A stretch of 43,419 nt of DNA from a virus (IMGVR_UViG_3300020121_000419:1-43419); one strand, 5' to 3'; positions 16,875-24,152 are shown, counted from the stretch's first letter. Made by a program: numbers and translations. The notes: a model not told the origin generated them from the sequence alone.

Positions 16875-17512
16875 AGGAGTGCCGGTTGCTCAGCCGGCGC
16901 GGTACGTGGCTGTGGAGGTGGAGGACTGAGAATGCCCTCGCGCAGCACGGGCGTGAGCACGAGCGTGCAATTGGGGTGGTTCAGGTCCGGCGGGTTGGTG
17001 ATGGGCACGATCTTGCCGTCGCGCGTGCAGCACTCGTCGTCCCACTGGCAACCGTCGATGATCTGCAATCGATCCACCAGCCCGCTGGCGAGATAGCGCT
17101 CCACCGCAGAAGCGCGCTGCGCCTCCTGCAACTCGGTACGTGCCACCATCAGTGGTCGGCCGCGCCAGGTCTCGGTGAACAGGCCATTGATGCCCAGAAA
17201 GCCGTCCTGCTCGACGCCGTAGGCCAGCTGGTAGTTGGTATAGCCACGCGCCTGGCCGGTCTGGAGCGTCTGCGCAATCGCCTGGCGCGTGGTCTGGTCG
17301 ATGCGCACGACGCGGCTTGCCGCCGTATGCAGCACACGCCGCGTGGTGTTGTCGTCAACCTGGAAGTTTTCGGGTGACAGATCGAAGTGGGCACCGACCA
17401 GCGCGTTCACGGCGCGCAGCATGAGACGGTAGGCGCGTCCCATGATGTCGAGCAGGCGTGGTTGCTCGGCAGCCGCGTCGTAGTGGGGATGCGACTCCTC
17501 AGGCCGCGTCAT
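16871..17512 (-). CDS. Minor head protein, Mu F / SPP1 gp7-like
   Basis: 213 aa. The C-terminal half has ARTELQEAQRASAVERYLAS, GCQWDDECCTRDGKIVPI and HPNCTLVLTPV, the Cys/His-containing signature of Mu F-like proteins, which bind the portal and may travel with the DNA. It is shorter than SPP1 gp7. It ends in a Pro-rich tail (PPPPQPRTAPAEQ). Confidence 0.8.
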   Translation of the reverse strand: MTRPEESHPHYDAAAEQPRLLDIMGRAYRLMLRAVNALVGAHFDLSPENFQVDDNTTRRVLHTAASRVVRIDQTTRQAIAQTLQTGQARGYTNYQLAYGVEQDGFLGINGLFTETWRGRPLMVARTELQEAQRASAVERYLASGLVDRLQIIDGCQWDDECCTRDGKIVPITNPPDLNHPNCTLVLTPVLREGILSPPPPQPRTAPAEQPALL

Positions 17513-17524
17513 GCGGCTGCGACT

Positions 17525-17740
17525 TCATGTCAGCGTGCAGTTGCACTGCGTCACGCGCACGTGCTGGTTGAACGAGTCCGTTTTCAAATTCGCCGCGTTG
17601 GCGTAGCTCGGGTTAGCCAGGTACTGGACGAAGCTGGTGTGGCCGTGGATGCACGAGGTGTCTGACTCGACGGTGTGGGCCGAGTTCTTGTTCTTCTGCG
17701 CGTTGTTCGCGTTGGACTGGGTCTCGGGTTTTTCGGACAT
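17525..17740 (-). CDS. Small portal-adjacent protein with CxHG-HxCxC module
   Basis: 71 aa. An Asn/Lys/Ser-rich N-terminus (residues 1-25) precedes C30-I-H32-G, QH60 and C66-N-C68. This is the same pattern as in the proteins at 5478-5705 and 7167-8420. It is encoded between portal and Mu-F-like gene. Its lower GC and Asn-rich start differ from the flanks. Function unknown. Confidence 0.7.
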   Translation of the reverse strand: MSEKPETQSNANNAQKNKNSAHTVESDTSCIHGHTSFVQYLANPSYANAANLKTDSFNQHVRVTQCNCTLT

Positions 17741-17745
17741 GGCGG

Positions 17746-19275
17746 TTATCCCTCCGTACCGGTCAGGCTGCGGATCACCCTGCGGCGTTGTCCGTCGAAG
17801 TAGCGCTCGAGTTCGTCGTGCAGCGCCGGTGTGCCAAGCTCAACGAGGGCCTGGAGGGCATCGGCGGTCAGTTCACCGGCCTTGAGGCTGATGACGCGTT
17901 CTTGCGCCGACGCCTTGGCTGGCGTGGTACCCGAGTTGGTCTGCACACCCGCCCCGCCGGAAGTGTTCATCGTCGAGGGCTGGGGCATGGGCTGATCGCC
18001 CCAGGGCTTGGGACCGTAGCCGACCTCGCCACGTGCCTCGTTGGGCAGCAGCCAGCCGGTCTTGACCGCGTTGTCCAGGCGCGTGAACAACTGGTTGCGG
18101 TCCTCCTGGAGCGCGCGCACCATGGACAGGTCGTAGCCGATGCGCACCTCAGGATCGCTGGTGAAATCGGGCTTGAGCTCCTTGTTCAGCTTGGCGGCAT
18201 CCATGCGCCACAGGGGCACGATGGTCAACTCGGTGAAGTTCTCGCGAATGACCTTCATCGAGGCGTAGTTCTGCGACTGCCCGAGCCCGGAGGACAGTCC
18301 GGCAATCACCGGTGGGACGCCCATGACCGCGCAGATGAGGGTCTCGGGCACCTCATGCAGCTCCTTCATGTTGAGTTGGTCCGGCGAAAAGCCGAACTGC
18401 TCGATGGTGGCGCCAGCCGTGAGGACACCCACATTGCCGCGATTCTCGTAGCCGAAGCGCTGCTCGATGCGCTGTTTGATGTCGTCAGCCTGCTGCTCGT
18501 TCAGCGACGAGTTCTGTGGCACGGTGACGACCAGCCCGGGGATCCCGAAGTTGCGCAAGAGCGCGTCGGTGTACTGCGTGGCCGACTGATCCGAGGCAAT
18601 CTCGCGCAGCAGACGCTTGATGGGCGCCAGACCGAGGCGATGGTCCTGATCGTCAATGCCGATACGAAAATGGATGATGTTGCGCGGATCGATGTCGTCG
18701 AACTTGCCCGGCGCGTAGCTATAGCGGTACGCATCGATGAAGTTGGACGATCCCTTGAAGGTGATGGGCCGGATCAGCCGCGGAGAGATGGGCCACAACT
18801 GCACGACATTGCCGCGATTGGGATCCCCCGCGCGGATCTTGCGCAGGTAGGCATTCCCGTCGACGTGCTTGGCCCAGGAAGTCCAGAACCAGATCTCGGG
18901 TGGGGTGTGCACCGGGTTGGGGTCCATGAGCAGCTGCTGCATGGGCGCGTCAGACAGCCACACGGCGTTGCTGGCAAAGCCCAGTCCCGAGTCAGGATCA
19001 CCTCGCCAGACTTTGAGTGGAGGCTCGATGTGGCTATTACTGAGCGCCTGCAGACACGACCACACCGCAGAGTTCGAGTCGGTCTGTGCCGTGACCGGAT
19101 CGGCATAGAACCATTGCGCCGGACCGGTGACCTGGGTAGGAGGCACGATGAGCGCCCCGGGGTCCTGCCACTCGAACAGCTTCCTGCCAGGTAGGATAGC
19201 CTGCACCGCGTGCTCAGGCACTTGCAGATCCTTGCCCTGCAAGTAGTCAAGCACAGCCGAGACGGGATTCCACAT
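17746..19275 (-). CDS. Portal protein, HK97 type
   Basis: 509 aa. Core pattern includes DSNSAVWSCLQALSNSHIEP, the clip/stem region IGIDDQDHRLGLAPIKRLLR, SLNEQQADDIKQRIEQRFGY and PPVIAGLSSGLGQSQNYAS, all typical of HK97 portals. A C-terminal extension of about 60 residues is variable. It forms the DNA gate at one capsid vertex. It is the first gene of the minus-strand morphogenesis operon. Confidence 0.95.
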   Translation of the reverse strand: MWNPVSAVLDYLQGKDLQVPEHAVQAILPGRKLFEWQDPGALIVPPTQVTGPAQWFYADPVTAQTDSNSAVWSCLQALSNSHIEPPLKVWRGDPDSGLGFASNAVWLSDAPMQQLLMDPNPVHTPPEIWFWTSWAKHVDGNAYLRKIRAGDPNRGNVVQLWPISPRLIRPITFKGSSNFIDAYRYSYAPGKFDDIDPRNIIHFRIGIDDQDHRLGLAPIKRLLREIASDQSATQYTDALLRNFGIPGLVVTVPQNSSLNEQQADDIKQRIEQRFGYENRGNVGVLTAGATIEQFGFSPDQLNMKELHEVPETLICAVMGVPPVIAGLSSGLGQSQNYASMKVIRENFTELTIVPLWRMDAAKLNKELKPDFTSDPEVRIGYDLSMVRALQEDRNQLFTRLDNAVKTGWLLPNEARGEVGYGPKPWGDQPMPQPSTMNTSGGAGVQTNSGTTPAKASAQERVISLKAGELTADALQALVELGTPALHDELERYFDGQRRRVIRSLTGTEG

Positions 19276-19292
19276 CGTGGGGTGCCTGCCCC

Positions 19293-19298
19293 ATCATA
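19293..19298 (-). promoter_or_regulatory. Candidate -10 of the morphogenesis operon
   Basis: TATGAT on the minus strand lies 17 nt before the portal ATG. TTGTAA is 19 nt upstream, a poor -35. It is the only -10-like hexamer I find directly before the operon. Weak. Confidence 0.3.
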
Positions 19299-19578
19299 CG
19301 CTCCAGGCGTCACAGTTTTACAAAGATGGGCCGGGAACGCTTTACTAGAACGTCGACGTCTATTGACAAGAGTAGGACAGAATCAGAGCGATAGCGGAAG
19401 TGCCATGGGATGGCCACACGCATCTTCAAGAGACGCATCACCTCTGGACAGTGGGTTTAGACCTGAACTAGCAGAAAGTGTACCGGGGTGTCGATGTGTG
19501 AGGGGAACGGCCTCGAGCTTGGTTTTGCGAAATATCGATCACTGAGCCCAGTGCGGCATGCGCCCAGTGCACCGAGCA

Positions 19579-19588
19579 CGAACACCTG
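19579..19588 (+). repeat. CGAACACCTG copy 1
   Basis: Same 10-mer and orientation as at 36029-36038 and 38267-38276. Here it is followed by an inverted repeat GATAA-GTATGG-TTATC (19589-19604). Possible operator; only a half match to a LexA box. Confidence 0.45.
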
Positions 19589-19775
19589 ATAAGTATGGTT
19601 ATCGTGCGTTCGCCTGCAACACACGGCGGATGCGTACGTGCCCACGTGAGACCGCACACGTACACACTGACACTGAGCGCTGACCAGTCACAGTGAAGGC
19701 GCATCGCCATGCTCCTCGCCTAGCTGACCAGCACACACACGCCCAGCTAGCACGTGCGTCGCCTTAGTGCGTCCA

Positions 19776-19841
19776 GGTTGAGATTCCCGTTGCCAGCTGG
19801 TTGAGCTGTGGTTGAGCATTCCGCGGTTGAGCCGTGGTTGC
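19776..19841 (+). repeat. GGTTGAG direct-repeat array
   Basis: GGTTGAG(C) begins at 19776, 19799, 19810 and 19825, with a shortened GGTTGC at 19836. Two intervals are exactly 11 bp, about one helical turn. The array ends 50 bp before the TATAAT at 19891. The reverse complement recurs in two 11-bp-spaced copies before the promoter near 22798. This looks like a binding site array for a regulator. Confidence 0.55.
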
Positions 19842-19890
19842 GATCACCCCACGCGCGCGCCTTAACCTCCTCGCGCGTATGCACATCGCA

Positions 19891-19896
19891 TATAAT
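19891..19896 (+). promoter_or_regulatory. Early promoter P1, -10 box
   Basis: Perfect TATAAT 83 bp before the GP88 start. No consensus -35; an upstream GTATGC (19877-19882) is shared with the promoters near 21808 and 22798. Activation through the GGTTGAG array is a possible reason for the missing -35. Confidence 0.6.
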
Positions 19897-19916
19897 CTGA
19901 CCACGCGCACAAGCGC

Positions 19917-19950
19917 GGGCCCGCTCAGCGCTACTAACACTGGCGGGCCC
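19917..19950 (+). promoter_or_regulatory. Leader hairpin of GP88 mRNA
   Basis: GGGCCCGC (19917-19924) and GCGGGCCC (19943-19950) form a perfect 8-bp stem with an 18-nt loop, in the untranslated leader after P1. No T-run follows. It may stabilise the message. Confidence 0.5.
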
Positions 19951-19959
19951 TACCACGAC

Positions 19960-19974
19960 TCAGAGGAGACCTGA
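19960..19974 (+). promoter_or_regulatory. Ribosome-site stem-loop of GP88 gene
   Basis: TCAG (19960-19963) pairs with CTGA (19971-19974); the loop is AGGAGAC, holding the Shine-Dalgarno 4 nt before ATG 19979. It is one of a family of stem-loops with constant loop and changing stem. Confidence 0.6.
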
Positions 19975-19978
19975 ATCA

Positions 19979-20764
19979 ATGGCTCAGCAAGTTTACACAC
20001 GTGGTCTATTCACTGACCATGCGCACCCGGTGCTCAAAGATGGTCAGCTAAAGATGGCAAAGCACATTGTCAAGGCGTACGTGCCTGGCACGGAATGGAT
20101 CGATGCACGCGGCAAGCAACATGGCGTGTTGCTCCTCTCGGATGCATCGAAAATGCCATCGCTCAGCTTTAGCCTCCCGGCCGGCGAATCGTGCCCGTGG
20201 GCACTCTATGGCGAGGGTTCTATCTGTGGTGAGTGCTACGCACAAAAGGGCCGTTACATCATGCCCAACGTCGCGAACGCACAACGCGTTCGCTTCGCGT
20301 GGGTACGCCAGTGTCTGAAAACTGAGGAGGGTACGGATTCTTTCGTCTGGACACTGACGAGCGCGATTCGCGACGCTGGCAACCTTTACTTTCGTGGTCA
20401 CGACTCCGGCGATTTTTTCTCGCCAGCCTACGTTCGCGCGTGGATCCGTGTCTGTCGCGCGTTGCCGCAGGTCTCATTCTGGTTCCCCACGCGCACGTGG
20501 CGCGCGCTCGTCAAGGCTAAAGGTGTCGCGCGCGAGCAATGGGCGCTCGCGCTCAGTGAACTAGCTAGCCTCCCTAACGTGCGCCTCCGGCCGTCAGCGC
20601 TGTTTTTCAACGCTCCGGCTCCTCGCATTCCCGGCTGGGCCGGTGGCACCACGGCGCGAGACGAGGGTTTCAATTGCCCCGCCGCCACGACCGGGAATAT
20701 CTGCGGCACGTGTCGCGTGTGCTGGGATTCACCGGAGACCGAAGTTAGCTACCACCGACACTAA
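19979..20764 (+). CDS. GP88-family phage protein
   Basis: 261 aa. Signature SKMPSLSFSLPAGESCPWA, then ICGECYAQKGRY, RGHDSGDFFSPAYVRAWIRV, FWFPTRTWR, RPSALFFNAP and C-terminal NICGTCRVCWDS. These Cys clusters and the RGHDSGD block are those of the 'gene product 88' family first named in mycobacteriophages. The biochemical role of the family is not known to me; Cys pairs suggest metal or an iron-sulphur cluster. First gene of the plus-strand block, driven by P1. Confidence 0.9.
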   Translation: MAQQVYTRGLFTDHAHPVLKDGQLKMAKHIVKAYVPGTEWIDARGKQHGVLLLSDASKMPSLSFSLPAGESCPWALYGEGSICGECYAQKGRYIMPNVANAQRVRFAWVRQCLKTEEGTDSFVWTLTSAIRDAGNLYFRGHDSGDFFSPAYVRAWIRVCRALPQVSFWFPTRTWRALVKAKGVAREQWALALSELASLPNVRLRPSALFFNAPAPRIPGWAGGTTARDEGFNCPAATTGNICGTCRVCWDSPETEVSYHRH

Positions 20765-20792
20765 CGTGCCGCGCCTCCGGCGACAGGTCGAA

Positions 20793-20826
20793 ACGTCCGT
20801 ACGGACGTCTGAGCGTTACGCGCTCA
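20793..20826. repeat. Two adjacent palindromes
   Basis: ACGTCCGTACGGACGT (20793-20808) is a perfect 16-bp palindrome. TGAGCG (20810-20815) and CGCTCA (20821-20826) form a second 6-bp stem. They fill the gap between GP88 and the next gene. Either a protein-binding site or RNA structure. Confidence 0.5.
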
Positions 20827-20838
20827 CTGACGAGACCA

Positions 20839-20857
20839 CGTAAGAGGAGACCTTACG
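20839..20857 (+). promoter_or_regulatory. Ribosome-site stem-loop, 6-bp stem
   Basis: CGTAAG (20839-20844) pairs with CTTACG (20852-20857) around loop AGGAGAC; ATG follows at 20860. Same loop as at 19964-19970 with a different stem. Confidence 0.65.
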
Positions 20858-20859
20858 CA

Positions 20860-21150
20860 ATGCACCGACGATACAAGCTAGGTACCCACCGGGGCGCGCG
20901 TCGCCTATGGTTGGAGGGTAACCGTCTGACCGCTGCCGGGTTCACACGTGGCGCACCATTCCGTGCCACGCCACGCGCTGACGGCGGTCTAGACATCACA
21001 CTGGACACCACCGGTGACCGCCACGTGGCCGGCACGGACGCGCGGCCGATTATCGACATTCTTACGCACGTGTTCGCTGACCACGTGGCCGGTGTGTGGG
21101 TAACGTTCGATACCGGCCGCATTCTGGTCTGCCCGGAGCACGCGTCGTGA
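20860..21150 (+). CDS. Small protein with SymE-like N-terminal pattern
   Basis: 96 aa. RRLWLEGNRLTAAGFTRGAPF (residues 14-34) resembles the start of SymE-like / AbrB-type beta domains that also occur at the N-terminus of some phage methyltransferases. GDRHVAGTDARPIIDILTHVF follows. No toxin activity can be assumed. Overlaps the next gene by GTGA. Confidence 0.6.
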   Translation: MHRRYKLGTHRGARRLWLEGNRLTAAGFTRGAPFRATPRADGGLDITLDTTGDRHVAGTDARPIIDILTHVFADHVAGVWVTFDTGRILVCPEHAS

Positions 21151-21377
21151 AGCGCGTCGCAATGCTGGCCACCGGGGTGGCGATGCTCGCGCTTACCGCG
21201 TGCGGCACGACCGCGCCAACGCTGCCCAGCGCACCAACCCTCGACGCCACGACCGGTACCACGGCGTGTGAAATCTACACGCCGGGCACGGCCCATTCCT
21301 ACCTGCGCACGTGCTCACCCCGCGAAGTGAGCGCTGACCATACCCTGCCGATCACGGCCCGCTCGGAGACCAGCTAA
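21147..21377 (+). CDS. Small lipoprotein
   Basis: 76 aa from GTG at 21147 (GTGA overlap). A short positive N-terminus (MKR), hydrophobic core VAMLATGVAMLAL and lipobox L-T-A-C19 predict lipid anchoring by signal peptidase II. The mature part is Thr-rich. Possible roles, by analogy with other phage lipoproteins, are superinfection exclusion or host-envelope alteration; no family recognised. Confidence 0.75.
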   Translation: MKRVAMLATGVAMLALTACGTTAPTLPSAPTLDATTGTTACEIYTPGTAHSYLRTCSPREVSADHTLPITARSETS

Positions 21378-21454
21378 TGCGCGAATTTCTCCTCGCCATG
21401 GCCACACTGGCATGTTGGGCCATAGGCGTGTTGCACACCCTGGGCGCGCTGTGA
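21377..21454 (+). CDS. 25-residue membrane peptide
   Basis: ATG at 21377 in a TAATG overlap and stop in a GTGA overlap with the next start. Sequence MREFLLAMATLACWAIGVLH is one membrane segment. Too short for family assignment, but the coupling at both ends supports expression. Confidence 0.5.
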   Translation: MREFLLAMATLACWAIGVLHTLGAL

Positions 21455-21702
21455 GCGCGCCTTTTGCGTCTCTGGCGCAATCGTTGCCTACGTATCTGCC
21501 GATGATGCGCGCCGAGCGCGCGTTCAATGTGGCATCGGCCGAATACGGACGCGCCGTGTTCGCTGACATGCGCTATGCCAACCCTCAGACGTTCTGGCGC
21601 GTCTCACGCGCCATGCGCCACCTGCGCACGGCCGACGCGCGCGTACGCGCCACACAAGCGGCTCAGCTAGCGGCCGTGATCGCGGCCCGCGCGGCCCAGT
21701 AG
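21451..21702 (+). CDS. Ala/Arg-rich helical protein
   Basis: 83 aa from GTG at 21451. Sequence is helical and basic (ERAFNVASAEYGRAVFADM, RAMRHLRTADARVRATQAAQ). No family recognised. Last gene before a terminator. Confidence 0.55.
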   Translation: MSAPFASLAQSLPTYLPMMRAERAFNVASAEYGRAVFADMRYANPQTFWRVSRAMRHLRTADARVRATQAAQLAAVIAARAAQ

Positions 21703-21728
21703 CGGAAGTCCAGGACGGCCCCCCCCGG

Positions 21729-21761
21729 GGCCGCTTGCTGAGGCTGCAGCTCGGCCTTTTT
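21729..21761 (+). terminator. Intrinsic terminator after first early operon
   Basis: GGCCG (21729-21733) pairs with CGGCC (21752-21756) and inner GCTG with CAGC (21737-21740, 21747-21750), then TTTTT (21757-21761). Ends transcription from P1. Confidence 0.7.
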
Positions 21762-21763
21762 CT

Positions 21764-21781
21764 GGGGGGGCCCCCCCTTTT
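21764..21781 (+). repeat. G7C7 palindrome with T-run
   Basis: Seven G followed by seven C then TTTT. It could fold as a 5-bp stem with a GGCC loop and act as a second terminator. Long G/C runs are unusual in this genome and could also hide a sequencing error. Confidence 0.45.
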
Positions 21782-21795
21782 CATGGGGACGGCCC

Positions 21796-21835
21796 GTATG
21801 CGTTTGGTATACTTTGACCTGCAGAGGAGACCTGC
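21796..21835 (+). promoter_or_regulatory. Early promoter P2 and ribosome-site stem-loop
   Basis: GTATGCGTTTGGTATACTTT spans 21796-21815, with an extended -10 (TGG-TATACT, TATACT at 21808-21813). Then GCAG (21821-21824), loop AGGAGAC and CTGC (21832-21835), one nt before ATG 21837. Nearly the same element recurs at 22786-22833. Confidence 0.65.
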
Positions 21836-21836
21836 T

Positions 21837-22319
21837 ATGTACACCCCATCGGCACTCACGTGCCCCGGTTCGCTCGTGTGGGCGGCCGACATCCTGCCGG
21901 ACGGCCGGGCCGAATGCCCATACTGCCAGACGGCCCTAGACCTAGACCCCGGCGATAAGTCGGGCACCCTGCCGGCCCACGACGCGGCCGACGACCGGCT
22001 GCCAATTCCAGCGGCCGACCTGCCTGACCTGATCGCCGAGACACAGGCCGACGGCGAAACGCGCGAGGATCCGTTCGAACAGAACGTCACGAATCACGTG
22101 CTCGCGCGCCTCATCGAAATGTGGCGCACGGCCCCCGGTTGCGTTGACCGCGACCACGGGATTCAGGACCACCCGTGCGACGAGGTGCTCGGCCGCGACA
22201 AAGCAGCCGCCATCCGCTATGCGGCCCAGGCCGAAGACGACGCGTTCGACGCGGCCCGCGAATTCGACCGTACCCACCCCGGCTACTGGGAGTGGCGGCC
22301 CGGCGTGGACGATCAATGA
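21837..22319 (+). CDS. 160-residue acidic protein, possible zinc finger
   Basis: Start ATG 21837 is set by P2 and its stem-loop. Near the N-terminus C9 and the pair C27-PY-C30 (AECPYCQTALDLDPG) suggest a zinc ribbon half. The rest is Asp/Ala-rich (AAQAEDDAFDAAREFDRTHP). No family recognised. Confidence 0.65.
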   Translation: MYTPSALTCPGSLVWAADILPDGRAECPYCQTALDLDPGDKSGTLPAHDAADDRLPIPAADLPDLIAETQADGETREDPFEQNVTNHVLARLIEMWRTAPGCVDRDHGIQDHPCDEVLGRDKAAAIRYAAQAEDDAFDAAREFDRTHPGYWEWRPGVDDQ

Positions 22320-22516
22320 TCGCGGCGGCCCACGTGCCTGTTGTCACGTTCGCGATCAATAACTTCGGCACCGGCGAGCACCCGGTTGCGACGGCCCAAA
22401 ACCTGGATTTCTTCGAAGCGCCGTATGTGCGCGAGTGCCTCGGCCGCGTCATCGACAGCGAACGCGTGACCGAGGCAGGCAAAGACGCGGCGCGTGCCGC
22501 GCTGGAGGATCTGTGA
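22316..22516 (+). CDS. 66-residue protein of unknown function
   Basis: ATG 22316 in an ATGA overlap. Starts MIAAAHVPVVTFAINNFGTG and continues with a helical half (ECLGRVIDSERVTEAGKDAA). No family recognised. Confidence 0.55.
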   Translation: MIAAAHVPVVTFAINNFGTGEHPVATAQNLDFFEAPYVRECLGRVIDSERVTEAGKDAARAALEDL

Positions 22517-22740
22517 TCACGCTCAATCTGCCTGACGACGTCGCACGGCTGGTCTACGACGAGTTGCAGGGACGGCTCGAATATCTGGGCGTCGAAGGCG
22601 ACATGGACGAGCGCGACCCGACCGATATCAACGTGCGCGTGTATCGCGCCATCGAGGCGACCCTCGATGCACTCGACGCGGCCGGCAGCGGCCCATCACC
22701 ACTCGGCACGTACGGCACGTTCGGCCCACCGACGACATAG
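22513..22740 (+). CDS. 75-residue protein of unknown function
   Basis: GTG 22513 in a GTGA overlap. MITLNLPDDVARLVYDELQG then RVYRAIEATLDALDAAG: one beta strand and two helices, similar in feel to small phage regulators. No family recognised. Last gene of the P2 operon. Confidence 0.55.
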   Translation: MITLNLPDDVARLVYDELQGRLEYLGVEGDMDERDPTDINVRVYRAIEATLDALDAAGSGPSPLGTYGTFGPPTT

Positions 22741-22746
22741 ACCGCT

Positions 22747-22773
22747 CTCAACCAGCCCTCAACCAGCTGGTTG
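22747..22773. repeat. CTCAACCAGC tandem and palindrome upstream of P3
   Basis: CTCAACCAGC occurs at 22747-22756 and 22758-22767, an 11-bp period. The second copy is part of a perfect 14-bp palindrome CAACCAGCTGGTTG (22760-22773). The sequence is the reverse complement of the GGTTGAG repeats before P1. Confidence 0.6.
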
Positions 22774-22785
22774 GGCGGGCGGTCC

Positions 22786-22833
22786 ATATGCGTTTCGTAT
22801 ACTTTAGAGCATCATCTGCAGAGGAGACCTGCA
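22786..22833 (+). promoter_or_regulatory. Early promoter P3 and ribosome-site stem-loop
   Basis: ATATGCGTTTCGTATACTTT (22786-22805), with TATACT at 22798-22803, closely matches P2. TGCAG (22817-22821) pairs with CTGCA (22829-22833) around AGGAGAC, directly before ATG 22834. Confidence 0.65.
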
Positions 22834-23406
22834 ATGTCTACTGACACGGCCCGCAAGGGCACCATCGATATGCACGCCGTGTGTGAGCGAATTCGCGCGG
22901 CCGGCTACTACGCCTACGTCGAGTACACCGGCGGCGGCTGCGCCACGATCTATGCATCGCTCGACGAGAATCCCGAGCGACCGGGCATGCCCAGCATGAG
23001 CCACTTCTACACGTGCGCGGCCCACGATCACGCGCACGATCCGGGCGCGCAGGCAGTCGCCGGACCCGGCTGGTTCGAGGGCACGCCGGAGCGGCCCTTT
23101 GAGCACGCCTATGGCGACCTCGCCGACTTCTACGTCGGCCCAGACGATCAGGGTGACGAGCGGCCCTACGCCGCCACGGCCCGCGACACGGAGGCAAGCA
23201 TCGCGGCCCGCCTGATCACGACCATGATCGATCAGGCGCAGCACGAGGTGCCGCTCACACTGCCGACCGACCCGTGCGCGGTGTGCGACCACGCCTACAA
23301 CGAGCACGCCTTTGACAATCACGGCCCGCTGCCGCTGTGCCATGCCCAGCCGGGCGGCGTGCATTGCTTCTGTCGCGGCTACATCGCGCAAGAGGACGAG
23401 TCATGA
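22834..23406 (+). CDS. 190-residue protein with C-terminal Cys/His cluster
   Basis: Start fixed by the P3 stem-loop. N-terminal DMHAVCERIRAAGYYAYVEY looks like a small alpha-beta domain. The C-terminal part has DPCAVCDHAYNEHAFDNHG and PLCHAQPGGVHCFC, a probable zinc site. Middle is acidic. No family recognised. Confidence 0.65.
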   Translation: MSTDTARKGTIDMHAVCERIRAAGYYAYVEYTGGGCATIYASLDENPERPGMPSMSHFYTCAAHDHAHDPGAQAVAGPGWFEGTPERPFEHAYGDLADFYVGPDDQGDERPYAATARDTEASIAARLITTMIDQAQHEVPLTLPTDPCAVCDHAYNEHAFDNHGPLPLCHAQPGGVHCFCRGYIAQEDES

Positions 23407-23720
23407 CCGCCGAGACCAACTACCTCAACGTCTGGGCTGAGGCGACCGACATGGTCGCCGACGCGCTCGACGGCGGCGTCACGTTCGAGTGGCCGGGCAC
23501 CATCGATGTGCTCGTGCGACCCGACACGTTGCTGGTCTATGGCAGTGCGAATCACACGATCAACGCCGACGTGAACTGGCTCGACGGCAACACGTGGCAA
23601 CCGGTCGAAGACAACCTGCCAGACTGCCTCATCACGGACGTTCCGTCCGACGAAACCAGCCCCCGCGTGATCGCCGACGCGATCATCGCCTCAGTGCGTG
23701 CATGGGAGGAGACCCGATGA
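23403..23720 (+). CDS. 105-residue acidic protein
   Basis: ATG 23403 in an ATGA overlap. MTAETNYLNVWAEATDMVAD then beta-rich TFEWPGTIDVLVRPDTLLVY. No family recognised; the ribosome site of the next gene (GGGAGGAGACCC) lies in its 3' end. Confidence 0.55.
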   Translation: MTAETNYLNVWAEATDMVADALDGGVTFEWPGTIDVLVRPDTLLVYGSANHTINADVNWLDGNTWQPVEDNLPDCLITDVPSDETSPRVIADAIIASVRAWEETR

Positions 23721-24148
23721 CCGCCGACCTGAAGACCTGCGGCTACTGCCGTCAGACCAATTTCACCGACGACGAGTTCTGCTCGGAAGCGTGCGCGGCC
23801 GAAGCAGCGCTGTCAGAAGTCCAGGACCCCATCATCGGCGGCGAATGGCAGATGATGTACGGCGAACTGCTGAGCGGCGGCGACATGGCGCTCTACAGTC
23901 GCATCGACGGCGACGACGGCTACTTCCAGCACATCGCCACCTTCCAGCGGCACCACGAGGAGTTGTCCGACGAGGACAACACCCTGAGCGTCAACACTGC
24001 GGAATTGCTCGTGCGCGCCCCGCGCATGCTGGACCTGATCAAGCGACTCGCACATCACAAAGACCTCGACGCGCTACAGGAGGACGCGGCCACGCTCCTG
24101 CGCGAACTGGCACGCGAGTGGGGCACCGCTCCCCTCGCGGAGGACTGA
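23717..24148 (+). CDS. 143-residue protein with N-terminal treble-clef zinc finger
   Basis: Start ATG 23717 with AGGAGAC 3 nt upstream flanked by GGG and CC(C). C8-GY-C11 and C22-SEA-C26 (TCGYCRQTNFTDDEFCSEAC) form a zinc finger of the kind seen in small phage nucleic-acid binders. The remaining part is helical and acidic. No named family. Confidence 0.65.
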   Translation: MTADLKTCGYCRQTNFTDDEFCSEACAAEAALSEVQDPIIGGEWQMMYGELLSGGDMALYSRIDGDDGYFQHIATFQRHHEELSDEDNTLSVNTAELLVRAPRMLDLIKRLAHHKDLDALQEDAATLLRELAREWGTAPLAED

Positions 24149-24152
24149 TCTC

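Larger units (their letters stand above)
19276..19978. promoter_or_regulatory. 700-bp divergent control region without genes
   Basis: No ORF with a credible ribosome site is seen. It holds a possible late -10, one CGAACACCTG copy, a GGTTGAG repeat array, the early -10 and a leader hairpin; these are listed separately. The first half (19276-19560) is less GC-rich and includes TTGACA on the plus strand near 19366, but with no matching -10. I see no tRNA. Confidence 0.6.

Noticed and set aside
17788-19194. 468-codon plus-strand frame opposite the portal gene
   Set aside because: It is a mirror of the GC-rich portal codons, rich in Arg, His, Gly and Val, without a ribosome site or known pattern.
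19366-19392. TTGACA near 19366 as a plus-strand promoter
   Set aside because: No -10-like hexamer at 16-18 bp and no gene follows for 600 bp.
21764-21777. G7C7 run as a frameshift or recombination signal
   Set aside because: It lies outside genes and is better explained as part of a terminator region; run length may also be a sequencing artefact.
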